From assembly GCF_031626495.1 (NCBI RefSeq), contig NZ_JAMQOJ010000005.1, positions 124,001 through 188,000 on the forward strand: a stretch of 64,000 bases of DNA, in the 5' to 3' direction. Shown here piece by piece: positions 17,919 through 26,539 of the stretch. Numbering within the stretch: position 1 is the first letter of the stretch; each line of letters opens with the position of its first letter. The notes under the pieces are model-generated. The model was not told the origin of the DNA. It searched no databases and saw only the letters and a list, made by a program, of their open reading frames with translations. The stretch comes from Natrinema sp031626495 (GTDB lineage: Archaea > Halobacteriota > Halobacteria > Halobacteriales > Natrialbaceae). Both the position numbers and the translations under genes were made by a program.

Positions 17919-18095
17919 ATGGATCGTGGTGTTCGTCGCCGGCTCGACGTCCTCATCGCTCTCGTCTCGGCCCTCCTCGGAACCGTCCTCACGCTTATCT
18001 ACTTCAGCGAACGGACGGGGGTGTTCGTCCTCGTAGTCTCGTTTTTGGTCGCAACGGCGATCGGCGTCTCGGCCCTGTGGTATGCGGAGGGGTGA
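17919..18095 (+). CDS. Small two-helix membrane protein
   Basis: A 58-residue protein, MDRGVRRR followed by two hydrophobic helices (about 10-29 and 35-54). The positive N-terminus suggests it faces the cytoplasm. The ATG at 17919 lies about 27 nt after TTTACATTTATGAT, a good TATA-like element, so a leaderless transcript is likely. Role unknown. It is divergent from Hsp20. Confidence 0.6.
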   Translation: MDRGVRRRLDVLIALVSALLGTVLTLIYFSERTGVFVLVVSFLVATAIGVSALWYAEG

Positions 18096-18239
18096 CGCGT
18101 TCAAGACGATATTGAGAGCGGTACGCTCGGCAGTGATGAAGAAAAGAAGCGTCTGTTACCGTTTCGGCAGGACTTCGCCGCACCCTCTCCGGCCGAGTTC
18201 TCCCCACAGGTGCTTCCACCCGCTCGGATGGTCCGCGAA

Positions 18240-18396
18240 ATAGTCAAATTCGCGCTACGCTCACGTTCGTTTGCTCGTCGACCGGAAGGCGCGTCGTATC
18301 TTTCGAGCCGCTCGCCCGCAGGCTCGCGAAGACCCCGCACGGTATCTGTAGCCGTCCCCGCTGGCGTTCGGCCAACCACCAGCGCGCGCCACTGCA
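18240..18396 (-). repeat. Probable degenerate third copy of the dispersed repeat (in the 18096-18517 gap)
   Basis: The 422-bp gap before moeA holds no gene. On the minus strand from 18396 it reads GCAGTGGCGCGCGCTG, matching the start of the repeats at 11028 and 26519 with one change, and further on GAGCAAACGAACGTGAGCG resembles their GAGCGAACGAAGTGAG core. The rest is diverged, so this is a weak call. Confidence 0.4.
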
Positions 18397-18517
18397 CGGC
18401 GGTTGACCGGTCCCGGAGGAGGACGGCTGTCTCTGTTACAGACCGGTTGTCCAACGAGCCGACCGCTCGAGCCACGGGTCCCCCACGCTTTTGCCGTCCC
18501 GCGACCCGAGTCAGGAT

Positions 18518-19819
18518 ATGGAAGGAGCCGACCGCGAGCGCACGGAGGCCGGGTTCAAAGTCCGGACGCCGGTCGACGAGGCGCGCCGGATACTGCGGGA
18601 CGCAGTCGAAGGGAGCGGGGACGCCGACGCGGACTCTGACGTCCCCTGCGGGACCGAAACCGTCGACGTCGACCGGGCCGACGGCCGCGTTCTGGCCGCG
18701 CCCGTCGAATCGGCCCGCGACGTGCCCCACTACCGGCGGGCGGCGATGGACGGCTACGCCGTCCGGGCCGCGGACACCTTCGGGGCCAGCGACCGGTCGC
18801 CCGAGGTGCTGCGGCTCGCCGAGGGGACCGGCGGGGACGCAAGCGTCGGCCCCGACACCGCCGCTCGAGTCCACACCGGTAGCGCCCTCCCCGAGGGAGC
18901 CGACGCCGTCGTCATGATCGAGCAGGTCACCGAACTCGAGGCGGTCGGCGAACTCGAGGTCGCGGACGCGGTCGCGGAGGGGGAGAATGTCGCGCCCGTA
19001 GGCGAGGACGTCGAGGACGGCCAGCACCTCTACGACGCGGGTCACCGGCTCCGGCCGTCGGACCTCGGCCTGCTTCGGTCGGCGGGCTACGGCCGCGTCG
19101 CGGTCGCCGAGCAGCCCACCGTCGGCGTCGTGCCGACGGGCGAGGAACTCGTCGCTGGCGATCCCGGCCCCGGCGAGGTGATCGAGACCAACGGCCTCAC
19201 CGTTTCGCGGCTGGCCCAGCGCTGGGGCGCTCGAGCCACCTACCGCGACGTGGTCACCGACGACCCCGAGTCGCTGCGCGTCGCGATCCAGCGAGACCTG
19301 ACGAAGGACGTGATCGTCACGACCGGCGGCTCGAGCGTCGGCGAGCGCGACCTCATCCCGGAGGTGATCGACGATTTAGGCGAGGTGCTGGTCCACGGCG
19401 TCGGGCTCAAACCCGGCCACCCCGTCTGCCTCGGCATCGTTCAGGACACCCCTGTGCTCGCGCTGCCCGGCTACCCGGTCGCCTGTATCGTCAACGCCGT
19501 CCAGTTCCTCCGGCCGACCCTGCGCTGGCTCGAGGGGACGACGCCCGACCCCCACCCGACGACGCGGGCGGTCCTCGAGCGCAAGATCCCCAGCGAACCC
19601 GGCACGCGGACGTTCGCACGGGTAAAACTCGAGGAACGCGACGACGAGGACCCGGATCGCGACGAGCCGAACTATACGGCGGTCCCGACGCGAGCGAGCG
19701 GGTCGGGCGTCCTCTCGAGCGTCGCGCTGGCGGACGGCTGGGTCGTCGTCGACGACGACCGCGAGGGGATTCCGGCGGGCGAGACGGTCAGCGTAAAGAA
19801 TTGGGAACCGAACGCCTGA
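18518..19819 (+). CDS. moeA: Molybdopterin molybdenumtransferase MoeA (first copy)
   Basis: A 433-residue MoeA that inserts molybdate (or tungstate) into adenylylated molybdopterin. Visible motifs: YRRAAMDGYAVRA, HTGSALPEGADAVVMIEQ, VVPTGEELV, TTGGSSVGERDLI and LPGYPVACIV, covering the linker, the MPT-binding MoCF domain and the C-terminal beta domain. All are conserved. The ATG at 18518 begins the usual acidic N-terminus; an upstream ATG at 18491 would add nine residues. The second moeA starts 2 kb downstream on the same strand but is separated by two genes of opposite orientation. Confidence 0.93.
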   Translation: MEGADRERTEAGFKVRTPVDEARRILRDAVEGSGDADADSDVPCGTETVDVDRADGRVLAAPVESARDVPHYRRAAMDGYAVRAADTFGASDRSPEVLRLAEGTGGDASVGPDTAARVHTGSALPEGADAVVMIEQVTELEAVGELEVADAVAEGENVAPVGEDVEDGQHLYDAGHRLRPSDLGLLRSAGYGRVAVAEQPTVGVVPTGEELVAGDPGPGEVIETNGLTVSRLAQRWGARATYRDVVTDDPESLRVAIQRDLTKDVIVTTGGSSVGERDLIPEVIDDLGEVLVHGVGLKPGHPVCLGIVQDTPVLALPGYPVACIVNAVQFLRPTLRWLEGTTPDPHPTTRAVLERKIPSEPGTRTFARVKLEERDDEDPDRDEPNYTAVPTRASGSGVLSSVALADGWVVVDDDREGIPAGETVSVKNWEPNA

Positions 19820-19822
19820 GTC

Positions 19823-20476
19823 CTAGTGGCTTTCTCTACCCTGCCGAGAGTGCAGAACGATCCACAGGCCGACCGCGACCGCGGCGAATGCGACCACTGC
19901 AGTCGTGGCCGGCCGATCGGCAGCGGTAGACCAGACGGCCGCAAAGAGCGATTGCTGCCGGCCGTAGTAGACGACTGCGCCGACCGCCGCGTAGAACAGG
20001 ACCGTTCCGGCGGCCGTGTAGACGCCGAACCGAAGGCGCGTCATGCCGGCCAGCGCCGCCGGGATGGAAACGACCGAGCGAAGCGCCGGCAGGAACCGGC
20101 CCCAGAAGACCGAGGACGCGCCCCAGCGGCGGAACCACCGCCGACCGCGGTCGATCGTATCCTCGGAGACGTTGATCCGGTCGCGCAGCCTGCCGAGTCC
20201 GCGCGAGCCGGGGCCGCGAAAGGCATAGTACGGGACATAGGCGCCGACAGTCCCGCCAACGGTCGCCGCCCCGACGAAGACGGCAAAGGAGAGGGGATCG
20301 CTGATCAGCAACGCGGCCGCGGCCGGAACGACGACCTCGCTCGGGAAGAACGGAAAGAGCATCGATGTCTCGAGGAAGACGAAGAGCAGGAGCGCGAACG
20401 GGCCGTAGAGTCGGATGAACCGCAGCGCAGTCGACCCGAGATCGAATCCGACGTTCACGACACCGACCTCTGCCAT
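19823..20476 (-). CDS. DedA-family (VTT domain) membrane protein
   Basis: A 217-residue integral membrane protein. The re-entrant loop signature ETSMLFPFFPSEVVVPAAA and the GGTVGAYVPYYAFRGPG segment match DedA/SNARE-associated proteins; RFLPALRSVVSIPAALAGM is the conserved Arg/Pro motif of the second half. DedA proteins take part in lipid transport across membranes and membrane homeostasis. The ATG at 20476 gives a compact N-terminus. It converges on moeA with 3 bp between the stops. Confidence 0.88.
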   Translation of the reverse strand: MAEVGVVNVGFDLGSTALRFIRLYGPFALLLFVFLETSMLFPFFPSEVVVPAAAALLISDPLSFAVFVGAATVGGTVGAYVPYYAFRGPGSRGLGRLRDRINVSEDTIDRGRRWFRRWGASSVFWGRFLPALRSVVSIPAALAGMTRLRFGVYTAAGTVLFYAAVGAVVYYGRQQSLFAAVWSTAADRPATTAVVAFAAVAVGLWIVLHSRQGRESH

Positions 20477-20541
20477 AGGCGGAGTAGGGAGAGACGACGT
20501 ATCACTGTTCGGCCGGTACAAGTCGGCGAGGCTCGAGCCGT

Positions 20542-21675
20542 CTACTGATTTCGAAGCGCCTGCCGGACCGCATCCGCCAGCGCGTTCACGCGTGCGACGT
20601 GCTCGTAAGAGCCGTCGCGGACCCCGTTCGTGACGTAGGAGAAGGCGACGTTTTCCTCGGGATCCGCCCAGCCGACGCTGCTGCCTAGCCCGGCGTGGCC
20701 GAAGACGTGTTCGGGCGAGAGCGACCCGTAGGGCGCGACCGTCGTGCCGCCCTTCCAGAAGCCGAGCGCGAACCGCCCTTCGCGGCCGATCGTGCCGTCG
20801 GCCTCCGTCTCGGCCTGGACCTCCGCCATCCGTTCGACGGTCTCGGGCTCGAGAATGCGCGTCCCCTCGAGTTCGCCGCCGTTGGCGAGGCAGGCGTAAA
20901 AGCGAGCCATGTCGCCCGCGGTGCCGATGCCGTTTGCGGCGGGGATCACGGCGCGGTGGACCTCCTCGGAGTTGAACGGGGCCGCGACCTGCGTGTGGTC
21001 GCCCAGACCCTCGCCGGGATCGCGACAGCGGTCGAACTCCTCGAACCCGACGAGCGTCGCCACGTCGTCGTCCTCGTCCTCCCGGAGGCCGATGCCGGTG
21101 TCGTCCATGCCGAGCGGGTCGAACACGCGCTCTCGCGCGGCCTCCTCGATCGGCGTGCCTGACACCCGCCGGACGAGTTCCCCGACGAGCCAGCCGAACG
21201 TGAGCGCGTGGTAGGCGGGCGTCTCCCCCGGCGTGAAGTTCGGTTCCATCTCCTCGAGTTTCTCGACGACGGCGTCCCAGTCGCCCCAGAGGTCGGGCCG
21301 ATCGTCGATCTCGCCGCGGTTCAGCCCCGACGTGTGGCTGAGCACCTGTCGCACCGTGATCTCGGCCTTCTCGGTCCCCTCGTCGGCGAACCCGGGCCAG
21401 TGGTCGACCACCCGATCGTCGTAGTCGAGTTCCCCCTCCTCGACGAGCGAGTGCAGGGTGACGCCGGCGTAGGGTTTCGTGCTCGAGAAGAGGACGTGAC
21501 GCGTCTCGCGGGTCTCGTCGGGACCGTCCGGCGCTTCGACGCCGCCGGCGAGGTCGATGACGGGCTCGCCGTCGACGTAGACCGCTAGTTGCGCCCCGTG
21601 GTGGAGTCCCGCCTCGAGGTGGCGGTCGAAGAGGTCGGCGATTCGCTCCCGATCGGTCTCGGAGATCCGTGACAT
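20542..21675 (-). CDS. Beta-lactamase-fold serine hydrolase
   Basis: A 377-residue class C beta-lactamase/esterase-type protein. The nucleophile motif is FSSTKPYAG (SxxK), the second motif is Tyr in PAYHALTFGWL (the usual YxN reads YHA) and the third is HAGLGSS (HxG). No signal peptide or Tat motif is seen, so it is probably a cytoplasmic esterase or amidase rather than an antibiotic-resistance enzyme. Substrate unknown. Confidence 0.87.
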   Translation of the reverse strand: MSRISETDRERIADLFDRHLEAGLHHGAQLAVYVDGEPVIDLAGGVEAPDGPDETRETRHVLFSSTKPYAGVTLHSLVEEGELDYDDRVVDHWPGFADEGTEKAEITVRQVLSHTSGLNRGEIDDRPDLWGDWDAVVEKLEEMEPNFTPGETPAYHALTFGWLVGELVRRVSGTPIEEAARERVFDPLGMDDTGIGLREDEDDDVATLVGFEEFDRCRDPGEGLGDHTQVAAPFNSEEVHRAVIPAANGIGTAGDMARFYACLANGGELEGTRILEPETVERMAEVQAETEADGTIGREGRFALGFWKGGTTVAPYGSLSPEHVFGHAGLGSSVGWADPEENVAFSYVTNGVRDGSYEHVARVNALADAVRQALRNQ

Positions 21676-21798
21676 GGCTCGGTACACTGCGGGCTGGTTC
21701 TTAGTCGTTGTCGTACGAGAACATATGACAGGAAAGTGGGCAACCGCGGCGGCGTCCGGGCGACCGACGTTTTTACCCGCGGCGCGCGAAGGGCCGCT

Positions 21799-23748
21799 AT
21801 GAACCGCAAGGAGTTTCGCGACCTCGCCTCCCCCGCGGAGGCCCGCGAGGCGATCGACTCGCTGGCCCTCGAGGGCGGCATCGAGCGCGTCTCGCTCGAG
21901 GAGGCGCGCGGACGAGTGCTCGTGGCGCGACTCGACGCCGAACTCGACGTGCCGGGGTTCGACCGGGCGACGCTGGACGGCTACGCGCTGCGAGCACGGG
22001 ACACGTTCGGCGCTGACGAGGCCGATCCCGCCCGGCTCGAGCTGATCGGCGAAGTCCACGCCGGCGAGGAACCGGACGTGGCGCTCGAGGACGGGCAGGC
22101 CGTCGAGATATCGACCGGCGCGGTGATGCCCGACGGCGCGGACGCGATGGTTCCGGTGGAGCGGACGGATCGCGTCGAACCACGCTCGACGGAACGAGCG
22201 AGTAGCGCGGAACGAAGTTCCGCGAACAGTCGAGCGGCACCGCCGCGAGACGACGGCGACGCCGCGAGCGCGGATTCGGCGGGCGACGAGGTGCTGGTCC
22301 GCACGTCGGTCGCGCCCGGAGACAACGTCATGTTCGCCGGCGCGGACGTGGCCGCCGGCGAGCGCGCGCTCGGCCCGGGAACGACGATCACGCCCCGCGA
22401 CATCGGCCTGCTGTCGGCGCTGGGGATCGACGAGGTGCCGGTCCGAGCCAAACCCCGCGTCGGCATCGTCTCGACGGGCGACGAACTCGTGCGGCCGGGC
22501 GAAGACCTCCACAGCGAGCGCGGGGAGATCTACGACGTGAACAGCTACACGATCGCCGCGGGGGTCGAAGACGCGGGCGGCGAAGCCGTACTGTACCCCC
22601 ACGCCGGCGACGAGCAAGACGAGATGGAGGAGATCCTCCGGACCGCGGCCGACGAGTGCGACCTCGTGCTCTCCTCGGGGTCGACCAGCGCGAGCGCGGT
22701 CGACGTCATCTACCGTGTCATCGAGGAACAAGGGGAGTTGCTGCTCCACGGCGTGAGCGTCAAGCCGGGGAAGCCGATGCTGATCGGCCGGCTCGATAGC
22801 TCCGCGTACGTCGGACTGCCGGGCTACCCCGTCTCCGCGATGATGGTCTTCCGGACCTTCGTCGCACCGGCGATCCGCGAGGCGGCCGGCCTCTCCGAGC
22901 CCGCGTCCGCGACCGTCACCGGACGACTGGCCCGACAGGAGCGCTACGAGGAGGGTCGCCACCGGCTCATGCCCGTCGGTCTGGTGACGAACGGCGACGG
23001 CGAGACGCTCGTCTACCCCGTCGACAAGGGCAGCGGCGCGACGACCAGCCTCGCCGACGCCGACGGCGTCGTGGAAGTCGGTCCCGAAACCGACTACCTC
23101 GAGGAAGGCGAGCCCGTCACGGCCACCCTGTTCTCGCCGGACGTTCGACCCCCCACGCTGTTCGGCGTCGGCGAGGACGACCCGACGTTCTCGCGGCTCC
23201 TCGACGGCCTCGAGAACCCGCGCTATCTCTCGGTCGGCAGCCGGCCCGGCCTGCGGCGGCTCCGCGAGGGCGTTCCGGACGTGGCCGTCGCTGCGGGACC
23301 GCTCGAGTACGAGATCGACGCGACAGAACTCGGCGGCTGGGAGCGCGAGTGGGGGCTGGTCGTCCGGCCCGGCAACCCCGACGAGATCGAGGGGCTCGCC
23401 GATCTGGTCGATCGCGACCTGCGGTTCGTCAACCGGACGACCGACTCGGGGCTGCGCTCGAGTCTCGGCGCGGCGGTCGCGGATCTCGCCGAGGAGCGGA
23501 GCGTCGACCGACACGACGTCGTCGACGCGATCGACGGCTTCGATCTCGGGCTGCGCGCCCACGAGAGCCCCGCGCGGAAGGTCATTGCGGACGACGCCGA
23601 CGCCGGCCTCGGCCTGCGCGAGACCGCCGACCGACTCGATCTGGGTTTCGTCCCCGTCGGCGACCAGCCGGTTCGGGTGCTGGCGAACCCCGATCGAACG
23701 GAGAAAGAGGGGGTTCGGGAACTCGAGGACGCGCTCGAGGAGCAGTAG
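21799..23748 (+). CDS. moeA: MoeA (second copy) fused to a binding-protein-like domain
   Basis: A 649-residue two-part protein. Residues 1-430 are MoeA: FDRATLDGYALRA, STGAVMPDGADAMVPVER, IVSTGDELV, SSGSTSASAVD and GLPGYPVSAMM. The rest, from about 440, resembles the periplasmic-binding-protein-like domain often attached to archaeal MoeA (for example ENPRYLSVGSRPGLRRLREGVPDVAVA); this domain is thought to sense a ligand such as molybdate or tungstate. Residues about 128-156 are an unusual Ser/Arg/Ala-rich insert encoded by repeat-like DNA. The ATG at 21799 starts MNRKEFRDL, the family's usual N-terminus. Confidence 0.92.
   Translation: MNRKEFRDLASPAEAREAIDSLALEGGIERVSLEEARGRVLVARLDAELDVPGFDRATLDGYALRARDTFGADEADPARLELIGEVHAGEEPDVALEDGQAVEISTGAVMPDGADAMVPVERTDRVEPRSTERASSAERSSANSRAAPPRDDGDAASADSAGDEVLVRTSVAPGDNVMFAGADVAAGERALGPGTTITPRDIGLLSALGIDEVPVRAKPRVGIVSTGDELVRPGEDLHSERGEIYDVNSYTIAAGVEDAGGEAVLYPHAGDEQDEMEEILRTAADECDLVLSSGSTSASAVDVIYRVIEEQGELLLHGVSVKPGKPMLIGRLDSSAYVGLPGYPVSAMMVFRTFVAPAIREAAGLSEPASATVTGRLARQERYEEGRHRLMPVGLVTNGDGETLVYPVDKGSGATTSLADADGVVEVGPETDYLEEGEPVTATLFSPDVRPPTLFGVGEDDPTFSRLLDGLENPRYLSVGSRPGLRRLREGVPDVAVAAGPLEYEIDATELGGWEREWGLVVRPGNPDEIEGLADLVDRDLRFVNRTTDSGLRSSLGAAVADLAEERSVDRHDVVDAIDGFDLGLRAHESPARKVIADDADAGLGLRETADRLDLGFVPVGDQPVRVLANPDRTEKEGVRELEDALEEQ
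22207..22223 (+). repeat. GAA-triloop hairpin inside the second moeA
   Basis: GCGGAAC-GAA-GTTCCGC forms a perfect 7-bp stem and is followed by GAAC. The same plan, with three compensated stem bases, is at 44913-44929 in an intergenic region. Here it is translated in frame as part of a Ser/Arg-rich insert (SSAERSSANSR) between two conserved MoeA strands. Confidence 0.6.
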
Positions 23749-23757
23749 CGGAAATCG

Positions 23758-23937
23758 CTACTCGTCGGAAGCGTCGCTCGAGGTCGCTTCTCGCCACGAC
23801 GAGGCGTCGAAGAACGTCTGCAGTGCCATCAGGACCCCGAGGTACGTGCCGCCGGCGACGACGAGCAGCGGGACGACGATCGAGAGCACCAACCCACCCA
23901 GCGGATTCACGCCGAACAGTTGGAGGGGAGAGACCAT
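23758..23937 (-). CDS. Small single-pass membrane protein
   Basis: A 59-residue protein, MVSPLQLFGVNPLGG, then one long hydrophobic helix (about 15-42) and an acidic tail. A TATA-like AATACATTTACT on the minus strand lies about 25 nt before the ATG at 23937. No known family. It converges on the second moeA with a gap of 9 bp. Confidence 0.6.
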   Translation of the reverse strand: MVSPLQLFGVNPLGGLVLSIVVPLLVVAGGTYLGVLMALQTFFDASSWREATSSDASDE

Positions 23938-24059
23938 ACGGGCTGCAGAAACTGCCGGAGTAAATGTATTTCTGTGAGCCGGCGACCGAACCGACGGTTC
24001 GGTCGCGGACCAGTCCGACAGAGCGGTCCTTTTTGCTCGACCGGTTCCTACGAGCACCC

Positions 24060-25079
24060 ATGCGAATCGTCACGACGCTCCCCTCGGCGACCGAGACCGT
24101 CGCCGCGCTGGGTCTCCAGCCGGTCGGCGTCTCCCACGAGTGCGACTATCCGCCGAGCGCCGCCTCGGCTCCCGCCATCACCCGGTCACGGATCGATGCC
24201 GCCGAATCGGCCTCGAGCGCCGAGATCGACCGTCAGGTGCAGGAAACCGCCGAGACAGAGAACGGCGTCTACGAGATCGACGTCGAGACGCTCGAGGGCC
24301 TCGAGCCGGACGCGATCGTTACCCAGGGGATGTGCGACGTCTGCGCGGTCGACGAGGCCGTCGTGGCCGACGCCGTCGACCGGATCTCGTCCGACCCCGA
24401 GATCGTCCCGACCGATCCGCACAGCGTCGGCGACGTGCTCGATGACCTCGAGCGTATCGGTCGGATAGCGGGCCGCGAGGAACGCGCCCGGGCGGTTCGA
24501 GCCGACCTCGAGTCACGTATCGACGCCGTCCGGAGCCGGACCGCCGACATCGGGGACGAGGACCGCCCGCGCGTGGCGATCTTCGACTGGACCGACCCCG
24601 CCATGATCGCGGGCCACTGGACGGCCGACCTCGTCGACTGGGCCGGCGGCGAATACGGGCTGGCCGATCCCGGCGAGCGCTCGCGGCCGCGCGAGTGGGA
24701 GGAAATTCTGGCGTACGACCCCGAGATCGTCGTCGTCGCCCCCTGCGGGTTCGGCCTCGAGCAGATCGCGCGAAACCGAGCCGATCTCACCGAACACGAC
24801 GGCTGGGCGGACCTGACGGCAGTTCGGGAGGGTCGCGTCTGGGCGCTGGACGGCGACCACTACCTCAACCGGCCCGGCCCGCGGCTGGTGGACACGCTCG
24901 AGGCGCTCGCGCCGATCGTCCGGCCGGAGCTGTTCGACCCCGAGGAGACGCTCGCGGACGCGACCGCGTCCTTCGAGGAGATCGCGGTCCCGTTCGACGA
25001 ACTCGAGGGGGTCGGGCCCGAGAGCGCCGGTTCCGACGCCGATCCCACGTCGCAGGCCGGGGCCGACTCACGAACGTGA
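24060..25079 (+). CDS. Cobalamin-binding/BtuF-like protein
   Basis: A 339-residue protein with the class III substrate-binding-protein fold: RIVTTLPSATETVAALGL at the N-terminus, SHECDYP near residue 25, then TQGMCDVCAVD and the C-terminal half with VVVAPCGFGLEQ. It has no signal peptide, lipobox or Tat motif, so unlike true BtuF it is probably cytoplasmic. It belongs to the 'cobalamin-binding protein' group but the ligand is not shown by sequence. Its stop overlaps the GTG start of the JAMM gene, so the two form an operon. Confidence 0.85.
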   Translation: MRIVTTLPSATETVAALGLQPVGVSHECDYPPSAASAPAITRSRIDAAESASSAEIDRQVQETAETENGVYEIDVETLEGLEPDAIVTQGMCDVCAVDEAVVADAVDRISSDPEIVPTDPHSVGDVLDDLERIGRIAGREERARAVRADLESRIDAVRSRTADIGDEDRPRVAIFDWTDPAMIAGHWTADLVDWAGGEYGLADPGERSRPREWEEILAYDPEIVVVAPCGFGLEQIARNRADLTEHDGWADLTAVREGRVWALDGDHYLNRPGPRLVDTLEALAPIVRPELFDPEETLADATASFEEIAVPFDELEGVGPESAGSDADPTSQAGADSRT

Positions 25080-25510
25080 TCGTCATCCCGACCGCCGTCC
25101 GCGAGGCGATCCTCGAGCGCGCTCGGGACGGTCGTCCCGAGGAGGTCTGCGGGATCCTCGGCGGCGAGTACGATCCCGACGGACGGAGCCGCGTGCGGTC
25201 GCAGTACCCCGCGGAAAACGTCGCCGACGCGCCGCGGACGCGCTACGAGATCGATCCCGAACAGCAGCTAGCGGTCTTCGAGCGCCTCGAGGACCGCGGC
25301 GAGGAGATCGTCGGCTTCTATCACTCCCATCCCCGCGGGCCAGCGCGGCCGAGCGAGACCGACGCCGCGCTGGCGACGTGGCCCGATCGCTCGTACGTGA
25401 TCGTCTCGCTGGAGCCGCTCGCGGTGGGCTCGTGGCGGTGGCGGACGGACGCCGGCGAGGGCGACGCGCCCGGCGGGCGGTTCGAGCGAGAAGAACTCGT
25501 CGCCGAGTGA
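25076..25510 (+). CDS. JAMM/MPN+ metalloprotease, probable desampylase
   Basis: A 144-residue zinc protease. The JAMM motif is complete: Glu22/23 in PEEVCGILGG, then His83-Ser-His85-Pro, Ser93 and Asp96. Haloferax HvJAMM1 of this type removes ubiquitin-like SAMP proteins from target proteins, including MoaE; this role is inferred here. The GTG start at 25076 overlaps the upstream TGA (GTGA), which points to coupled translation. The longer frame upstream of 25076 is a shadow of the previous gene. Confidence 0.88.
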   Translation: MIVIPTAVREAILERARDGRPEEVCGILGGEYDPDGRSRVRSQYPAENVADAPRTRYEIDPEQQLAVFERLEDRGEEIVGFYHSHPRGPARPSETDAALATWPDRSYVIVSLEPLAVGSWRWRTDAGEGDAPGGRFEREELVAE

Positions 25511-25786
25511 GTGCCGGTGTTCGAAGCAAGCAGCGGAACCCTCACTCAGCGATCGACGGCGACGGACTGTCAGCCGAAACCTGACGGTACGCGAAAAAGA
25601 CGCGCCGGGCCAGCCCCCGTCGGCCCGGTACGTCGACGATTCCCGGGAACCGTCACTCGAGGGTTAGCCCTAGTCGAATGTCATTCTTTCGCTGGTTGCG
25701 AGTGACAGTCGCGACAGGGAGATAGTAGTGTCCCGCTATCGTTCGTCGTTCGAACGGAGACCGAAGCGAGTCCCCTGCGGTCGGTC

Positions 25787-26233
25787 TCACTCGGCGTCGG
25801 CGCCCTCGAGGTCGTCCGCCTGCGCTCGCGCCTCGGCCGCCTGCTGCCGGAACTCTTCGATCCGCTGGCTCAGCTTCTTCCCCGCAGTGTACTTGAACTC
25901 GTCGGGCATCATCCCGTACTCTATCTCGAGGGTGATCATCGTGTCACAGCCCTCGACGATCTCGGGGGCCCAGCTGCCCTGGGCCAGCTTCGACTCGTCC
26001 GTGACGACGGCCTCGCCGTCTTCGACGTCGATGAACGCGCTCACGATGTTCCAGATGTTCGGATTGCTCGAGCTGACCTCGTCGAACAGCCCCTCGAGGC
26101 GCGAGTTCTTGATCTCCGCCTCGCGCAGTTCCTCGAGGAGGTCCTCGAGGGCGTCGGCGATCTCTTCGTCTCTCGCGGCCTGCTCGCGGAGTTCGGCCGG
26201 GTCCTCGGGGTCGTCGTCCCGTCGGCTCGTCAT
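25787..26233 (-). CDS. Conserved haloarchaeal protein of unknown function
   Basis: A 148-residue acidic protein. Residues 5-45 are charged and helical (PAELREQAARDEEIADALEDLLEELREAE), likely a coiled coil; a compact middle (NPNIWNIVSAFIDVEDGEAVVTDES) follows, then another charged helix (SQRIEEFRQQAAEARAQADD). No signal peptide, membrane segment or catalytic motif is seen. The even codon usage and acidity support a real gene. I do not recognise a function. Confidence 0.7.
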   Translation of the reverse strand: MTSRRDDDPEDPAELREQAARDEEIADALEDLLEELREAEIKNSRLEGLFDEVSSSNPNIWNIVSAFIDVEDGEAVVTDESKLAQGSWAPEIVEGCDTMITLEIEYGMMPDEFKYTAGKKLSQRIEEFRQQAAEARAQADDLEGADAE

Positions 26234-26379
26234 CGCTCACCCTCCCGTTCGTCGGCGGTGGCGTTCATGTACGGACGTATCCGCTTCGAGACCGTAAACG
26301 TACGCTTCCTTCCGTGGTGGCGTATAGGATCGGAATAGCGTTCGAGGCGGGTTTGACCGGACGATTGGCGGAACTGAGT

Positions 26380-26519
26380 GTCCTGCTCACGTGGACACGG
26401 GGGATTTCCACGGCCACCCCAACCGATTCGCTCGATCGCTCCGCTCTCTCGCTCATCCCTCGCGCAGAGTTGCGCCGTGCCTCGCGATTCGCTCGTCACG
26501 GCACAGCGCGCGCCACCGC
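26380..26519 (-). repeat. Dispersed repeat, copy 2 (inverted relative to copy 1)
   Basis: This fills most of the 306-bp gap between the hypothetical gene at 25787 and the sulfatase. Read on the minus strand from 26519 it starts with GCGGTGGCGCGCGCTGT (26503-26519), has TGCGCGAGGGATGAGCGA at 26449-26466, GAATCGGTTGGGG at about 26418-26430 and ends AGCAGGAC at 26380. These blocks match copy 1 at 11028-11160 in order. The two copies are inverted relative to each other and 15 kb apart. Confidence 0.7.
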
Positions 26520-26539
26520 AGATCGTTTGTCGGGTACCG

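Noticed and set aside
21676..23562. Minus-strand extension of the beta-lactamase-fold gene by more than 600 codons
   Set aside because: The extension is antisense to the second moeA. The hydrolase has a normal start at 21675 and the upstream residues lack any domain.
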